Origin: Pelagophyceae sp. CCMP2097
Taxonomy: Eukaryota > Sar > Pelagophyceae
Reading direction: 5' to 3'
Length of the DNA stretch: 64,000 nt
Assembly: GCA_026770575.1 (NCBI GenBank)
Contig: MU657269.1
Location: 76,138-140,137, forward strand
This document shows, piece after piece, positions 1 to 10,954 of this stretch. The stretch's first letter is position 1, and every line of letters begins with the position of its first letter. Under the pieces are notes generated by a model that did not search any database, was not told the DNA's origin, and saw only the letters and a list, made by a program, of their open reading frames with translations. A program made the position numbers and the translations under genes.

Positions 1-820
1 GAAACTGTTTTCGCTGCGCGCGGCGCGAAGGGCGACGCGCTTCGGCGGCGCGTTTGTCGCGCCGAGCGCGCGGCGGCGGCGCGCGTCGATCGCGCCCGGG
101 CGCGTCGAAAACGGTGCGCTACGGAGCGAGGACGGCCGCCGGGACGGACCCCGCGGCACGCAATAAACGCCGTTCAACCCTCGTATTTTCCAATGTGCAA
201 GGCAGTTCTGAACAAGTTGCTTGCTTGCTTAAGATCCACCCTGGTCAGAACACTCTGAACTCAGAGTTCTGAACAAGTTCAGAACATTTCCTAACAGCGT
301 ATTTGCGTTTTTGAACTTAGTTCTGAACTTGTTCAAAAAAGTGAACCTCTCTAATTACTCCGAAAAGCATGACTGCGCGTGAACCGACGCGCGCGTGTGT
401 TCAGGAAAAGGTCTCGCACCTCGGCGTTAAATTTATAGAATTCTGCCTCGCTCGAGCTCGTCCGCGGCGCTTCGAGTCGGCGCGCCTCCGAGACGCCTAC
501 CCCACCAGCTCACCAGCAGCACCTCGATGAGCTACCTCGATGATGAGGTTCCGGCTCAAGCAGCCCTCGATGCTCTGGGCGCACTGCGCCGACCTGCGCA
601 ACGTCCGCTGCATCGCCCTGAAGCACCGATGACGGCCGCTCCGCATATGCTTTCGAGTGGCCGCCATGCGATGAAAAGTAAGCAATTCGAAAGTCGTGCG
701 TTACTGCGCGAGGCACGGGCGGCCTTTGCGCGAGGGCCTTTGCGGGGGGAGCGCCTTCGGGTGGCTCTGATGTCCAGGCCTCCACGTGGCGCGGTTGCGG
801 CGAGGTCGGCATCTGTTTGG
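1..820. other. Left edge, no confident gene
   Basis: A frame on the plus strand is open from base 1 to about base 250 with Arg/Ala-rich composition, so the 3' end of a gene could enter from the left, but nothing in it is recognisable. Bases 340-820 hold only overlapping GC-driven frames on both strands. Apart from the short repeats listed separately I see nothing here. Confidence 0.3.
205..337. repeat. Three copies of a GTTCTGAAC-based palindromic motif
   Basis: The motif GTTCTGAAC followed by AA or TT and then GTT occurs at 205-218, 266-285 and 320-337. The middle copy is a 9-bp inverted repeat (GTTCTGAAC / GTTCAGAAC) with a 2-bp centre. The three copies lie within 135 bp in an AT-richer patch, which could be a cluster of binding sites or a decayed satellite. 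Confidence 0.6.
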
Positions 821-880
821 GTCAGACCTCCTATTGGCGGTTGCGGAGAGGTCAGACCTCCATTTGGCGGTTGCGGAGGA
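821..880. repeat. 30-bp tandem duplication across the PPR stop codon
   Basis: The unit beginning GTCAGACCTCC and ending TTGCGGAG occurs at 821-850 and 851-880 with one or two differences. It covers the last codons and stop of the minus-strand PPR gene, so the end of that gene is duplicated just beyond its stop. Confidence 0.7.
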
Positions 881-2333
881 CCATACCCAGCATTTTTTCG
901 TCGCGCTCCAGTCGGGCGCCGTCGATGACGCCGCGGTGCACGGCCTCGCGCGCCAGGGCCTCGATGCGCCCGCGGCGCGCAAGGGAGACGTTCGTGCGGA
1001 CCATGATGTCGATGATCTCGTTTGCCGCTGCGGCAGAGGCGGCGCCGTCCGGGTCGCGGAGGCAGGCCTCCAACGCGGCTCCGAACGCGGCGTCGGCGGG
1101 CGCGATGTCCAAGCGCGCCTGCGCCTTGAGGAGCTCGACGGCGGCTGCACTATTGTTGGCCCGCGCCGCGCCGTTGATGGCCGTGCCGAACGTGACGTCC
1201 GTAGGTACAATGCGGTTCGACTCCATTCCTGTTAAAAGGTCGAGCATCTCGGCGAATCTCCCCTTGACTGCCAACGAGTTCAGGGCGATGTTGTACGAGA
1301 CGACGTTGAGCGAGACGTTGTTCTGCGCCATCTCGCTTAGTATGGCGGTGGTGGCGTTGCCCATCTCGGCAGACTGAGCCGCGTGCAAAAGAGCGTTGTA
1401 CGTCGCGCGCGGGATTTCACAGGCGTCCGCCTTCATGCGTTTCCATAAAAGCATGGCAGTCTTCCCTTTGGACGGCCGGGCCTTGCCGCACGCAGTGATT
1501 GCCGCGTGGTACAGCGGCGTAGTCCGGCGGTTTTGGGGCAGCGCAGATAAAATAGCGAAGGGGGTGCGGTAGTCTCCGGCCTTTGCTAAGACTTTAATGG
1601 CGAACTTTAAAGTCGCGTCGTCCAAAGTGGCCATGCCCTTGACCTCGGCCGGTTTGTCGTCGTCTTCGCACACGTTGTCGTTTTCGAGGTCGCATTCCTG
1701 CTGCCTCCGCTTTGCCGCCGCCTCGGAGGCGTCCGACTGCCTCAAAGCCGCCTCGGTCAGCTCGCGCACGCGCGCGGCGTCGTCGAGGCGCGCCGCGGCG
1801 ATGATCGCCGTCCTCAGGGCGCGCGGGTATAGGCGGCACTGCGGCGGTAAGGCGTCGCACGTCGAAAGTGCCTCTCTGTCCTTGCGCGCTCTTAAGAGGG
1901 CGGCGCCGAGCGGCAGCAGGATGACCTCGTCTGTGGCGACGCGCGCGGCGCACTTGCGCAGCCGCGCCATGGTGTGGCCGATGAGAGCGCCGCACGCCGC
2001 CGGCGGGGCTTGCGCGTCGGCGATCATGTCCAAAGTGGCGGCGAACGCTAAAGTGCCGAGCACCGGTTTTTCAGAAGCCAGCCCGGCGTCTAAAGCGCGG
2101 ATCGCGTCCACCGCCGTCGGCAGCTTTTTAAGTTTGGCCGCAAACTCGTCGGCGCCGATGCCGGCCGTGACACAGGCCTTCAACTCCTCCAAAGGGCTCG
2201 CCTTCAACTCCGCCGCCGCCTCGACGGCGGGCGCCTCGGCGTTTCGCGGCCGCGCGCGCGCCCGAAACGATGCGGGCGGCCGGAAAGAACCGGCCAGGCC
2301 GACGACGAGGGACACCAACACCTCGACCTTCAT
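852..2333 (-). CDS. Pentatricopeptide repeat (PPR) protein, probably plastid-targeted
   Basis: PPR proteins bind organellar RNA through stacked helix pairs and help it mature or be translated. This 493-residue product shows PPR motifs from about residue 270 on (for example TPLYHAAITACGKA, ATYNALLHAAQSAEMG, VSYNIALNSLAVKGRF, VTFGTAINGAARANNS), spaced by about 35 residues. I start at the ATG at 2333, not at an upstream in-frame ATG, because it gives a hydrophobic signal sequence (MKVEVLVSLVVGLAGSF) followed by an Arg-rich, acid-poor stretch. That pattern, with Phe just after the cleavage region, is the bipartite presequence of heterokont plastid proteins. An acidic linker (ENDNVCEDDD) lies near residue 235. 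No intron is needed. The RNA target is unknown. Confidence 0.8.
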   Translation of the reverse strand: MKVEVLVSLVVGLAGSFRPPASFRARARPRNAEAPAVEAAAELKASPLEELKACVTAGIGADEFAAKLKKLPTAVDAIRALDAGLASEKPVLGTLAFAATLDMIADAQAPPAACGALIGHTMARLRKCAARVATDEVILLPLGAALLRARKDREALSTCDALPPQCRLYPRALRTAIIAAARLDDAARVRELTEAALRQSDASEAAAKRRQQECDLENDNVCEDDDKPAEVKGMATLDDATLKFAIKVLAKAGDYRTPFAILSALPQNRRTTPLYHAAITACGKARPSKGKTAMLLWKRMKADACEIPRATYNALLHAAQSAEMGNATTAILSEMAQNNVSLNVVSYNIALNSLAVKGRFAEMLDLLTGMESNRIVPTDVTFGTAINGAARANNSAAAVELLKAQARLDIAPADAAFGAALEACLRDPDGAASAAAANEIIDIMVRTNVSLARRGRIEALAREAVHRGVIDGARLERDEKMLGMVLRNRQMEV

Positions 2334-2965
2334 CTTGACGTCCCCGAGGAGGGATGTGCCACCTGCTGGCAGGAGGCCGAGGAGCGCGTCGGACGGCACC
2401 TCTTTGACACGAGATTGACTCAGTCTTCTCCGAAAAGCACGACTGCGCGTCAGTTCAGCCGAAGTTCGTCTGCCCTTGCACAAGAGTCTCAGTCGTTGCA
2501 CCCTTTCTGCCCTGACTCCTAGCGCCTGGCCGGCGTATCGGCATGCCGCGGTCTTCGTGGCTCGGATCGGGTTCGCCGCTGCTGGAGGCTGGCCCGGGTC
2601 GCTTCAATTTGGAGTCGCTGCGAGCACAGTCAAGGGAGGAAGAGGCGGAGCAAATCGAAGCGGATAATCACAGAATGGTGCGCTCGAACCCCGCGCAGAC
2701 CCGAGCGCCCGGGGGGTGCGGCAGAGGCCACGCGCAGACCCGAGCGAATGGGGGCGAGATGCGGCAGAGGCCACGAAACGTCTGCGGACGACAAAGATGC
2801 AGAGGCGGAGATGACGAAAGGCCTCTGGGCCTCTTCAAAGGCGCGTCAACGCCTCCGCCCGTAAGCCACGCCCCCGACTAGGCGCAGCGCCTGGGCCGCG
2901 CGCGGTCGGTCATCTCGAATGGCGACGAGGCGCAAAAGCTGCGGGTGCCGCCCTGGCGGAGGCCG
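2334..2965. other. Intergenic, nothing recognised
   Basis: This holds the upstream region of the minus-strand PPR gene and of the plus-strand gene starting near 2966. It contains a near-duplicate phrase (CGCAGACCCGAGCG at about 2695 and 2735) but no supported gene. Confidence 0.4.
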
Positions 2966-4493
2966 ATGCAGCCGTCGGGGCCGAGGCCGCCGTCAGGGCA
3001 GAGGCCTCCGCAGCAGCTTCGGCCGCCGCAGAGTACGCCGCGCCACCGCCAGCTCTTTGCCGAAGGGTCGCCGCAGTACGCTTCGCCGCACGCCGCGCAC
3101 TGCGCTTCGCCGCATTCTTCGCCGGCGCCGGCGCCCGAGGACGCTTTACCGCCGTTGAGACCACTGAAGACGTTCAGCGACCGCTTCAAAGCTTCGCCGA
3201 CGATGAACGCTTCGCAACGCGCTCTGCAAGGGTCCGTGGAGCTTTTTCGAGAGCATTTGACGCTGGACGGGTTCCGGGCGTGCGTGACGATTAAGCGAGC
3301 TGGTGACACGGCGTTAGAGATAACGGTCGACGCTTCGAACGGCCGCAGAGACACTCTCGAGATCTCACTATGGGAAGCCGCAGACGTGCTCGGCGTGGTG
3401 CCGGAGTTCTTCACAGAAGAATCGAAAGTGTCGAAAGCGATGAGGGAAGAGGCCTGGCGCCAACTCGCTCTTTGCGTGAGGTGCGTTGGCAAGCCGGGGC
3501 CTTGATAAGGGGCCTTCAAGGCAAGCAAAGGCCTTACAAAGGAAAGCCTTCGGCCTTGGCAAGGGCAGTTGAGGCCAAGAGGGAAGCTGGCAAGGGGTGC
3601 CTCCAAGTGATGCACCTTTCGACCCCGCTTCCTTTCGACCCCGCTTCCCTAGGCCGTCGACGCCCGTGCGCGTGCATGCGCCGCGTCTCCCGAAGGCTTC
3701 GCCGCGTTCTCCGCGGTCCTTTGACGCCAAGCACCGGCAGAGCCGAAGGAGGCCGCCGGCGTCTCGAGAGGCGTACGCCCGCGACGTCGACGCCCGCATC
3801 ATGACTCCCACGCATTCGACCCCGGCGCCCGCCGAAGGCCCGCCGCCGTCGCGCGGCTTCAACGCGACGCCGCGCGACGATGCGCGGCGCGAGAGCTTTG
3901 AAGCGCCGCCCGCCGACGGCGAGCCCGACGACACGTCCGACGACCGACCCGGAACAATGGCCTACGCCGAAGCGGCTCTAGCGTACGCAGAGGCCGCCTT
4001 CGCAGAGGCCGCCTTCGCGGGCGCCGCCTTCGCGGAAGCGGTGCGCGCTTCGAATGGGAACATGGCCGACGAAAGGAGTATTAGAAGCACAAACGATACG
4101 CTGAGCCACAGCGGAGCCAACGACAGAGGCGCAAACGCGGCAGAGCCCATCACGACAGAGCCGGCGGCGGCCTACGCAGCGCCTGCCTACGCGGCGCCTA
4201 TCGACGAGACGCCGATCGACGCGGTGCCGATCTACGTTGCCCCGACCTACGTTGCGCCGACCTACGATACGGCGGCCGACGCGGCGTCGATCGACGCAGC
4301 GCCTACCTATGCGATGCCGACCTACGCGGCGCCGGCCGACGCAGCTCCGGCCGACATGGCGGCGACCGGTGCGGCGGCCGCTGCGGGGGGCGAAGACGCG
4401 GCGACGGACGCAGCGGCCGACGAGGCCGCGTTGCGCGAGGCTGCGCGGTTGGAGCAAATGGCGTCGTACTCGTTCGGGCAGCCGAAATGGTGA
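2966..4493 (+). CDS. Unknown protein with a small folded core and a long Ala/Pro/Tyr repeat tail (two exons)
   Basis: Exons 2966-3480 and 3653-4493 join in phase (AG|G); the donor is GTGCGT and the acceptor CCCTAG. The joined product is about 451 residues. A folded-looking segment of about 105 residues is encoded near 3160-3480 (LKTFSDRFKASPTMN, LTLDGFRACVTIKRAG, LEISLWEAADVLGVV). The second exon is disordered: Arg/Pro/Ser-rich, then runs of YAEAAFAEAAFAGAA, then about 15 degenerate pentapeptides such as YVAPT, YAAPA and IDAAP, ending QMASYSFGQPKW. I do not recognise the core. The 5' end is uncertain, since the frame is open a little upstream and an earlier exon is possible. Confidence 0.55.
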
Positions 4494-5010
4494 CGCCGCA
4501 CCGGCGGCGCGCGGCGGCGCGGCGAAGAAGCGGCCCGCACAGTGGAGGCGGATGGATAGTAATCTCAACATTTTCTCCATCCTCTGCGACAGGGGGTTTT
4601 GAAGCCGGCGGCCTGCCACGGCGTGGGGCCGCGGGACGCGGCGTGGGGTCTCGGACGCGGGGACGAGGGCCGGGGATTAGAAAACCCGAAACGTTCAATG
4701 GGCACGGCGTCGCACCGGTTTTTCTACAAAATTGTCGGATTTCTTTTTTGATCATATAGGCTTCGGACCGCGCGGTCGCGAGCGGCGACGTCAGGAGCAC
4801 GCTGGCTCTCCGGAAAGGGGCTTTTATGCACGGGTACGACTCGAATAATCTGGACCCGGATTCTGCCGGTGTCGACGCGACCGACCCGTGTAAGCCCGCG
4901 GGTCAGCCGGCTTACTCGCCTGGAGGACGGAATTGGTCGTTCGACCGACCCGCGACTCGAGGGGTTGACACGAATGAAATACCCGACCCGAAAACACCGC
5001 CCTTACTCCT
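4494..5010. other. Intergenic, nothing recognised
   Basis: No supported gene. Bases 4860-4990 are rich in CGACCCG/CCCGCGGGTC words that resemble, loosely, the 200-bp repeat family described near 19.3 kb. Confidence 0.35.
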
Positions 5011-5455
5011 GGTCGGAGACTCCCCCGCCCTTGATAACCATTCGATCTCTGCGGCTCCTTGTCTATCTCTGCTCGTCCACGCCCTGCTCGTCCACGACGC
5101 GCGTCGTGTTAATCTCCAAACTCAGGACGATGGGGTTCGCACTCTTGCAGTGCACCTTTGGATCAAGTGGTTTTCTTACCCCCGTGGCGGCGGCGGCGTT
5201 GTGCTTGTAAAACGTTTTATAAGAACGTAAACGGAGATATCTCCTATCGTGTTGATAGGAAGAGCAAAAGGGATATCGCGTCCCAGTGCTCTGGTCCGCT
5301 GGAGACTGGGTATATAAAGAGTCACGACATGCTCCTGTATACCCACGGCACCCCACCTAAGTCAAACCCAGAGAGCCGCAGGGAATTCCTTTCAATCGTA
5401 TCGTGCCACGCAGGGGCTTGAGATTACGATGGGAACATTCCTGGGCAAGTAATCG

Positions 5456-5484
5456 TGCACCCGCCGGGACTCGAACCCGCGACC
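5456..5484 (-). other. tRNA-like T-arm / B-box motif, copy 1
   Basis: Read on the minus strand this gives GGTCGCGGGTTCGAGTCCC followed by GGCGGGTGCA, a good B-box and T-arm with a tRNA-like 3' end. The matching 5' acceptor strand (GCACCCG) and a normal anticodon arm are absent upstream, so this looks like a tRNA remnant or a tRNA-derived SINE, not a working tRNA gene. Confidence 0.4.
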
Positions 5485-5652
5485 GTCGGTGCTACGTCCC
5501 ACCCGAAAGGGCTTTCGACATGCTCCTATATACCCACGGCACCCCATCTAAGTGAAACGTAGCTAGTTGCCGGGAATTCCTTTCAATCGTATCGTGCCAC
5601 GCGGGGGCTTGAGATTACGATGGGAACATTCCTGGGCAAGCAGTCTTAATCG

Positions 5653-5681
5653 TGCACCCGCCGGGACTCGAACCCGCGACC
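5653..5681 (-). other. tRNA-like T-arm / B-box motif, copy 2
   Basis: Second copy of the same motif inside the tandem unit, with one base difference next to it. Upstream on the minus strand, TAGCACCGATGG resembles an A-box but lies only a few bases from the B-box, too close for a normal tRNA. Confidence 0.4.
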
Positions 5682-5901
5682 ATCGGTGCTACGTCCCACC
5701 CGAAAGGGGGCCGATCAGAGTAACGTAAGGCCCGTAACCGGAGATATCATCATAGTAATCTCCTATCGTGTTGATAGGAAGAGCAAAAGGGATATCGCGT
5801 CCCAGTGCTCTGGGCCCATAACCGGAGATATCTCCTATCGTTTTGATAGGAAGAGTAAAAGGGATATTGCGTCCCAGTGCTCTGGTCCGCTGGAGATTGG
5901 G

Positions 5902-5909
5902 TATATAAA
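5902..5909 (+). promoter_or_regulatory. TATA-box candidate of the left BTB-kelch gene
   Basis: TATATAAA lies about 113 bp upstream of the ATG at 6022, at the end of the third promoter-like module. The same element sits at the mirrored position upstream of the inverted copy. Confidence 0.5.
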
Positions 5910-6021
5910 GAGTTACGACATGCTCCCATATACCCACGGTAAAAGTCTTTCGACTACTTCTCAGCGGCCTACACCCGGGTTTTCTTGTATGTATCGACCG
6001 GAATTACAAGCGGACACGACG

Positions 6022-7614
6022 ATGGCGCTCGACTCGCAAGATGTGGCCGCCGCGCTCGAGGCCGCGCGTTGCGCGGCCACGGCGCACGCCGCCGCGGTCG
6101 ACGCCCTCGAGCGGGCCTTTGATGCCGGCACGGTACGCAGCATGCGACATTGAAGCGGGCTGCCGGTCGAGCAAACCTCCTAGGCCCAGCTCGCGACCGA
6201 CCGCCTAGCGCTCGAGGGCGACCGCGCGGCCTTTATCGCAGAAACGGAGGAGAAGCTCGCGCGCGACGAAGAATTGCAAGAGCGCGTGCGGGCAGCGGCG
6301 CCGCCACCAGGCGAGAAGATCAAGCTCAACGTCGGCGGCGCGCGCTTCGAGACTTCGCGGAGCGTCCTCACAAAGGTCGAGGACTCGATGCTCGGCCGCA
6401 TGTTTGGGCGCTGCGACGCGATGCTGCAGGCGGACCCCGACGACGGCAGCATCTTCATCGACCGCGACGGCGAGCGGTTCCGACTGCTCCTCGACTTCCT
6501 CCGCGACCTCGACGGCGCGCACATGCAGAGGACGATCCGCGCCTTCGCCGATGCCGCGCAAGAATCCATGATGAAGGAGCTGGACTACTTTGGCCTCGAG
6601 GCGGCCGTGTTCGGCGCCCGGCCGTGGATCGATGACGCGGTTTTCAGGCCGGGGCCGGAGATGAGCTCAGAACGTTCTAATAGTGCTGCCGTGTTCGCTG
6701 GCGGGCGCGTCGTCGTGTTTGGCGGTTTAAGTTCGGAAGGTGCTTTAAGCACGACGTTATTGCTCGACGCGCAGATGTTGGCTTTCACCGCCGGGCCGGA
6801 TATGCTCACGAGTCGATATGGATGTGCGGCCGTTCAGGTCGACGCGGATCGAGTACTCGTGGTGGGTGGGGTGGGCGGGGCGGATCAGGAAGTTTTAAAC
6901 AAGACGGAGATCTTCCACCTCTCGACGCTCACGGTCACGCCGGGGCCGAACATGCAATCGGCACGAACCTATTGTGCCGCTATTGCACTCGACGACCGCA
7001 GGATCCTCGTCGTCGGCGGCTTCGATAGCGAGTCTTGCTTGTCAAGTACGGAAATCCTCAGCCTGGACACCATGTCCTTCGCGCCGGGGCCTGCCATGGT
7101 CTTTTCGCGCAGCGCATGCGCGGCCGTCGCGCTCGACGCGCACCGCATCCTGGTGGCCGGTGGAAACAATTCAGATTCAAAACAACCTTTGGCTACGACG
7201 GAGGTCCTCGACATCCGGACCATGGTGTTCGCGCCCGGTCCTTCAATGAGCTCGGAACGCTTTTTCTGCGCGGCCGTGCCTGTCGATGCTCGCCATGTCC
7301 TCGTCATCGGCGGGCAGGACGCATCCGAGTTTGCGGTGGCCACGACCGAGCTCCTCGACGTGGTGACGATGGAGTTCGCGCCCAGGCCGGCGATGCGGAC
7401 TGCGCGCTTCGGCTGTGCAGCCGTTCGAGTCGACGTGACGAACGAACAGCCACGGGTCGTCGTCATTGGTGGAGAATCTCCGACGACGCGCGACAGCGAC
7501 GAGGACGACGACGAGGACGACGAGGACGACGAGGACGAGGACACCATCGACTTGTCGAGCACGGAGGTGCTCGCTGTTGAGCAGAACCGTGGCGCGGCGC
7601 GGTGCCGGCGGTGA
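6022..7614 (+). CDS. KCTD-type BTB/T1 domain plus six-blade kelch protein, copy A (two exons)
   Basis: Exons 6022-6132 and 6184-7614 are joined across a 51-bp phase-0 intron (GTACGC...CTCCTAG), giving 513 residues. A short helical leader (37 residues) and a charged coiled-coil-like stretch precede a BTB_2/T1 domain of potassium-channel tetramerisation type (KLNVGGARFETS, DSMLGRMFGRCDAML, IDRDGERFRLLLDFLRDL). Six kelch blades follow, each with a PGP.M...R..CAAV core, a (V/I)xGG pair and STTE(I/V)LD. Blade 6 carries an Asp/Glu run encoded by a GAC/GAG microsatellite. KCTD proteins often assemble and act as cullin-3 adaptors, and kelch propellers bind substrates, so a ubiquitin-ligase adaptor role is plausible but inferred. 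Paralogues in this window share the 5' intron position, which supports the exon model. Confidence 0.85.
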
Positions 7615-7802
7615 CCCTTGAACGGGCCATGGCCTCGAGCCTCACCGCGATACAGCCGTGACCGCCGACGCCGCAACCGACGTCGTCCGCGCGACCATGT
7701 AATCGTACTCAATCCACCCAGCCCGAGGACTGGCGCAACGGCCGGGGACAGGCGTCGGAGGCAGGAGCAGGGACGGGTATGGTTTCGCCCGTAACACGCA
7801 GG

Positions 7803-7925
7803 TCAGAATCGACGGGTTTGCGCGTTTCCGCCAACTCGCCGACCCACAGGTCTGGCCTTGGCCCCGACCCGCGACCCGACAGGCGCGGCGAAAGCGAAAC
7901 CCGCGGATAACCCGGCAATCCAAAT
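7803..7925 (-). repeat. Diverged copy of the ~200-bp CGGGT-rich repeat (family R2)
   Basis: On the minus strand it shares the core GGTCGGCG...AACGCGCAAACCCG and CGCGGGTTTCG words with the four copies inside the third kelch gene, in the same internal order, but is more diverged. Confidence 0.5.
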
Positions 7926-8032
7926 ACAATCAAATTGCTTCGATGGGGCTATACCGCTGCGGGTCCGCATAGGGCAGCCCGCTGGAACGAGCGCACCATG
8001 ACACCGCCTACTCGATTTCTCGGTCCATTCCT

Positions 8033-8494
8033 CGATGCACCTGCCCATCGCAGTCCGCCGCGTCCGCGCAGGCCACGGAAGCACCGTCCAAAGACCTGTT
8101 GGAAGGTGCACGCATGGCACTCTGCCGCAGCGCAGCGCAGCGACCCGGCGCACGATGGTACATTCATCCACCCCACCAGCCGTGCCACCGAGTAACCCGC
8201 GTCGCCCACCCAGAACTCGGGAGCACCGCCAAAACCCCGTCGTAAAAGCATGTCGGACGTCTTCATCCTGCGGCGTGCTGTGGATCAGAGCTCCATGGCT
8301 ATAGATCATCGCGCAGCGGCGCGTGAATGCCTCATCGAGCAATCCGTCCGTCGATGCACACACAGGCGTCGTTGCCCGCCGCGTCCGCACAGGCCACAGA
8401 AGCACCGTCTAAAGACCTGTTGGAAGGTCCACGCACGGCACTCTGCCGCAGCGCAGCAGTGACCCGGTGCACGATGGTACATCCACCCTCCCCT
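8033..8494. repeat. Diverged tandem duplication, period ~319 bp
   Basis: Bases about 8033-8183 and 8352-8494 match over phrases such as AAAGACCTGTTGGAAGGT, GCACTCTGCCGCAGCGCAGC and GCACGATGGTACAT. Confidence 0.6.
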
Positions 8495-8995
8495 TTGGCT
8501 GGCGCCAGTGCCGCACCCGACTTGGAGGCCGTTGATGGCGACGGTCTTGCACACGTCAACGATGCGCTCCGGTGGCGCGGCGCCGTCGCACGCCCTGCAC
8601 CGCGCGGTGGATCGGGGCGCAGGGCCGCGATGGACCACGTTACCGGGTGGCTTGGAACGGGCCGAGGTGTCTTGGAACGGGCAGAGGCAGCCAACCACCA
8701 CCGAGGCGCCGCGGCATCTCCGCAGAGCGCCGCGCCTCGTCGAGCGCCTTTGGCGCAGGCGCTTCTCGGCGCTCTGGACGCAACCGAAGAGCAGAGCGGC
8801 GACTCGAGGCAGGGGGTCACGCCGAGGTTTGCGGCTCGCGCGAGAGGATACAGCGCGGCGGCGATGCCGGTCACAGCGAGGGGCTACGGCGAGGTGGTAC
8901 GGGAGGGCTTGGCATCCGGCCGCCGTGACTTCGACCTTTAAAACGTCTTTCCAGCCACTGCGACTCCGGCGGACAAAGGCACCGTTTCTTTGGGT

Positions 8996-9011
8996 GGTGT
9001 TGTGAAACACC
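8996..9011 (-). terminator. Histone mRNA 3' stem-loop of H4
   Basis: On the minus strand: stem GGTGTT, loop TCAC, stem AACACC, then ACCCAAAGA. It lies 58 bp past the H4 stop. A 6-bp stem, 4-base loop and ACCCA flank are the hallmarks of the SLBP-bound, non-polyadenylated histone mRNA end. Confidence 0.85.
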
Positions 9012-9068
9012 GGTTGTGTGGTGGTATAGCGACCCAAAGGGAAGCCGCCCGTGCGGCACAGCCTCCGC

Positions 9069-9615
<547 letters not shown>

Positions 9616-9674
9616 GGCGCAGACCCCCGATTGGCTTTTGATTGGCTCTTGGGTTTTGGAGGTCACATTTTTGA

Positions 9675-10337
<663 letters not shown>

Positions 10338-10398
10338 ATGGGCCTTTGGGGCCCGAGGTGATTCGCCGACGACCCGACTGCACACAAACCAACCAACC

Positions 10399-10414
10399 GG
10401 TGTTTCTTAACACC
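10399..10414 (+). terminator. Histone mRNA 3' stem-loop of H3
   Basis: GGTGTT, loop TCTT, AACACC, then ACCCAAAAGA. The stem matches the H4 loop, and the loop matches the H2A one. Confidence 0.85.
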
Positions 10415-10848
10415 ACCCAAAAGACACGGGAACAAACAAGGACGCATACGACGGGCTCGCAAGCACGCACGCAAAGCCCCCTTCTTTCACTGCCATCCTT
10501 GATTTGGGACGTGAAAGGGCACTCCTCGCACGCGCCAGTTACTGTGACATGCAGGTGTTCGATGGAGAATGGGGCCTCACACTCGCAAGGAGATCATCTC
10601 ACTTTTCGTAAACAGCAGACCCGCGGCGCGGCATCTCTCTTCTCCCTTTCGAGTAAATTCTCCTCCGCGACTCGAGGGCCCGGCGTACAGGTAGAATGCC
10701 TCGCAGTCCGATTTGGAACGAATGGCGCTACCAACCTCTTTTCGCCTCTTCGACACCCGCGTCAAAAGTTACCCCGCGATCCTTTCCGATGGATCAAGCT
10801 CGGTGAGTCGAAGAGCATCTCTGCGTCGCGTTTCCGTTGTCTTTGGGT

Positions 10849-10864
10849 GGTGTTAAGAAACACC
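10849..10864 (-). terminator. Histone mRNA 3' stem-loop of H2A
   Basis: On the minus strand: GGTGTT, loop TCTT, AACACC, followed by ACCCAAAGA, about 90 bp past the H2A stop. The H3 and H2A genes are tail-to-tail, and the 430 bp between their loops holds nothing else recognisable. Confidence 0.85.
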
Positions 10865-10954
10865 GGTGGTTGTTGTTTGTGCGAGGAGCGTCCCTCGGAA
10901 GGAACGCGCCGTCTCGGAAGAAGCTCCGCAGCGTCGTCTGCGTGCGCCGCGGAT

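Larger units (their letters stand above)
5325..5710. repeat. Tandem duplication of a ~190-bp unit carrying a tRNA-like 3' end
   Basis: Bases about 5325-5513 and 5517-5710 are two copies of one unit. Each contains GACATGCTCC, TACCCACGGCACCCC, GGAATTCCTTTCAATCG, GATTACGATGGGAACATTCC and then the tRNA-like motif. The block lies between the first and second promoter-like modules. Confidence 0.7.
5231..5910 (+). repeat. Three copies of a promoter-like module with nested palindromes
   Basis: The module GGAGATATCTCC ... CCTATC/GATAGG ... AGAGCAAAAGGGATATC ... CCCAGTGCTCTGG occurs at about 5231-5294, 5741-5812 and 5823-5885. The first and third copies continue into TGGGTATATAAAGAG. GGAGATATCTCC is a perfect 12-bp palindrome and CCTATC-GTGTT-GATAGG an inverted repeat. 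The third copy ends about 115 bp before the ATG of the BTB-kelch gene. The inverted arm carries the same modules in reverse near 14650-14830 and 15200-15295. Confidence 0.7.
5011..7650 (+). repeat. Left arm of a 2.6-kb inverted duplication
   Basis: This arm is nearly identical to the reverse complement of 12911-15489. It contains the promoter-like modules, the tRNA-like motif and a complete BTB-kelch gene. Differences seen include a GGC microsatellite near 5190 missing from the right arm, a few single-base changes in the gene, and a stretch replaced by Ns in the right arm. Similarity fades just past the 3' end of the kelch gene and at the GGTCGGAG at 5011. Confidence 0.85.
7651..8990. other. 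Spacer between the left kelch gene and H4; no confident gene
   Basis: Several frames are open on both strands. The longest plus-strand frame (8327-8941) has Arg/Ala-rich composition and no recognisable domain, and the minus strand is equally open. The stretch contains one copy of the CGGGT-rich repeat and a diverged tandem duplication, listed separately. Confidence 0.4.

Noticed and set aside
5456..5681. tRNA genes on the minus strand
   Set aside because: B-box and T-arm are good, but the 5' acceptor strand complementary to CGGGTGC and a proper anticodon arm are missing, and the A-box-like stretch is only a few bases from the B-box.
8327..8941. 204-residue open frame on the plus strand
   Set aside because: Arg/Ala-rich, overlaps a tandem repeat, and the opposite strand is open over the same stretch; no domain or splice support.
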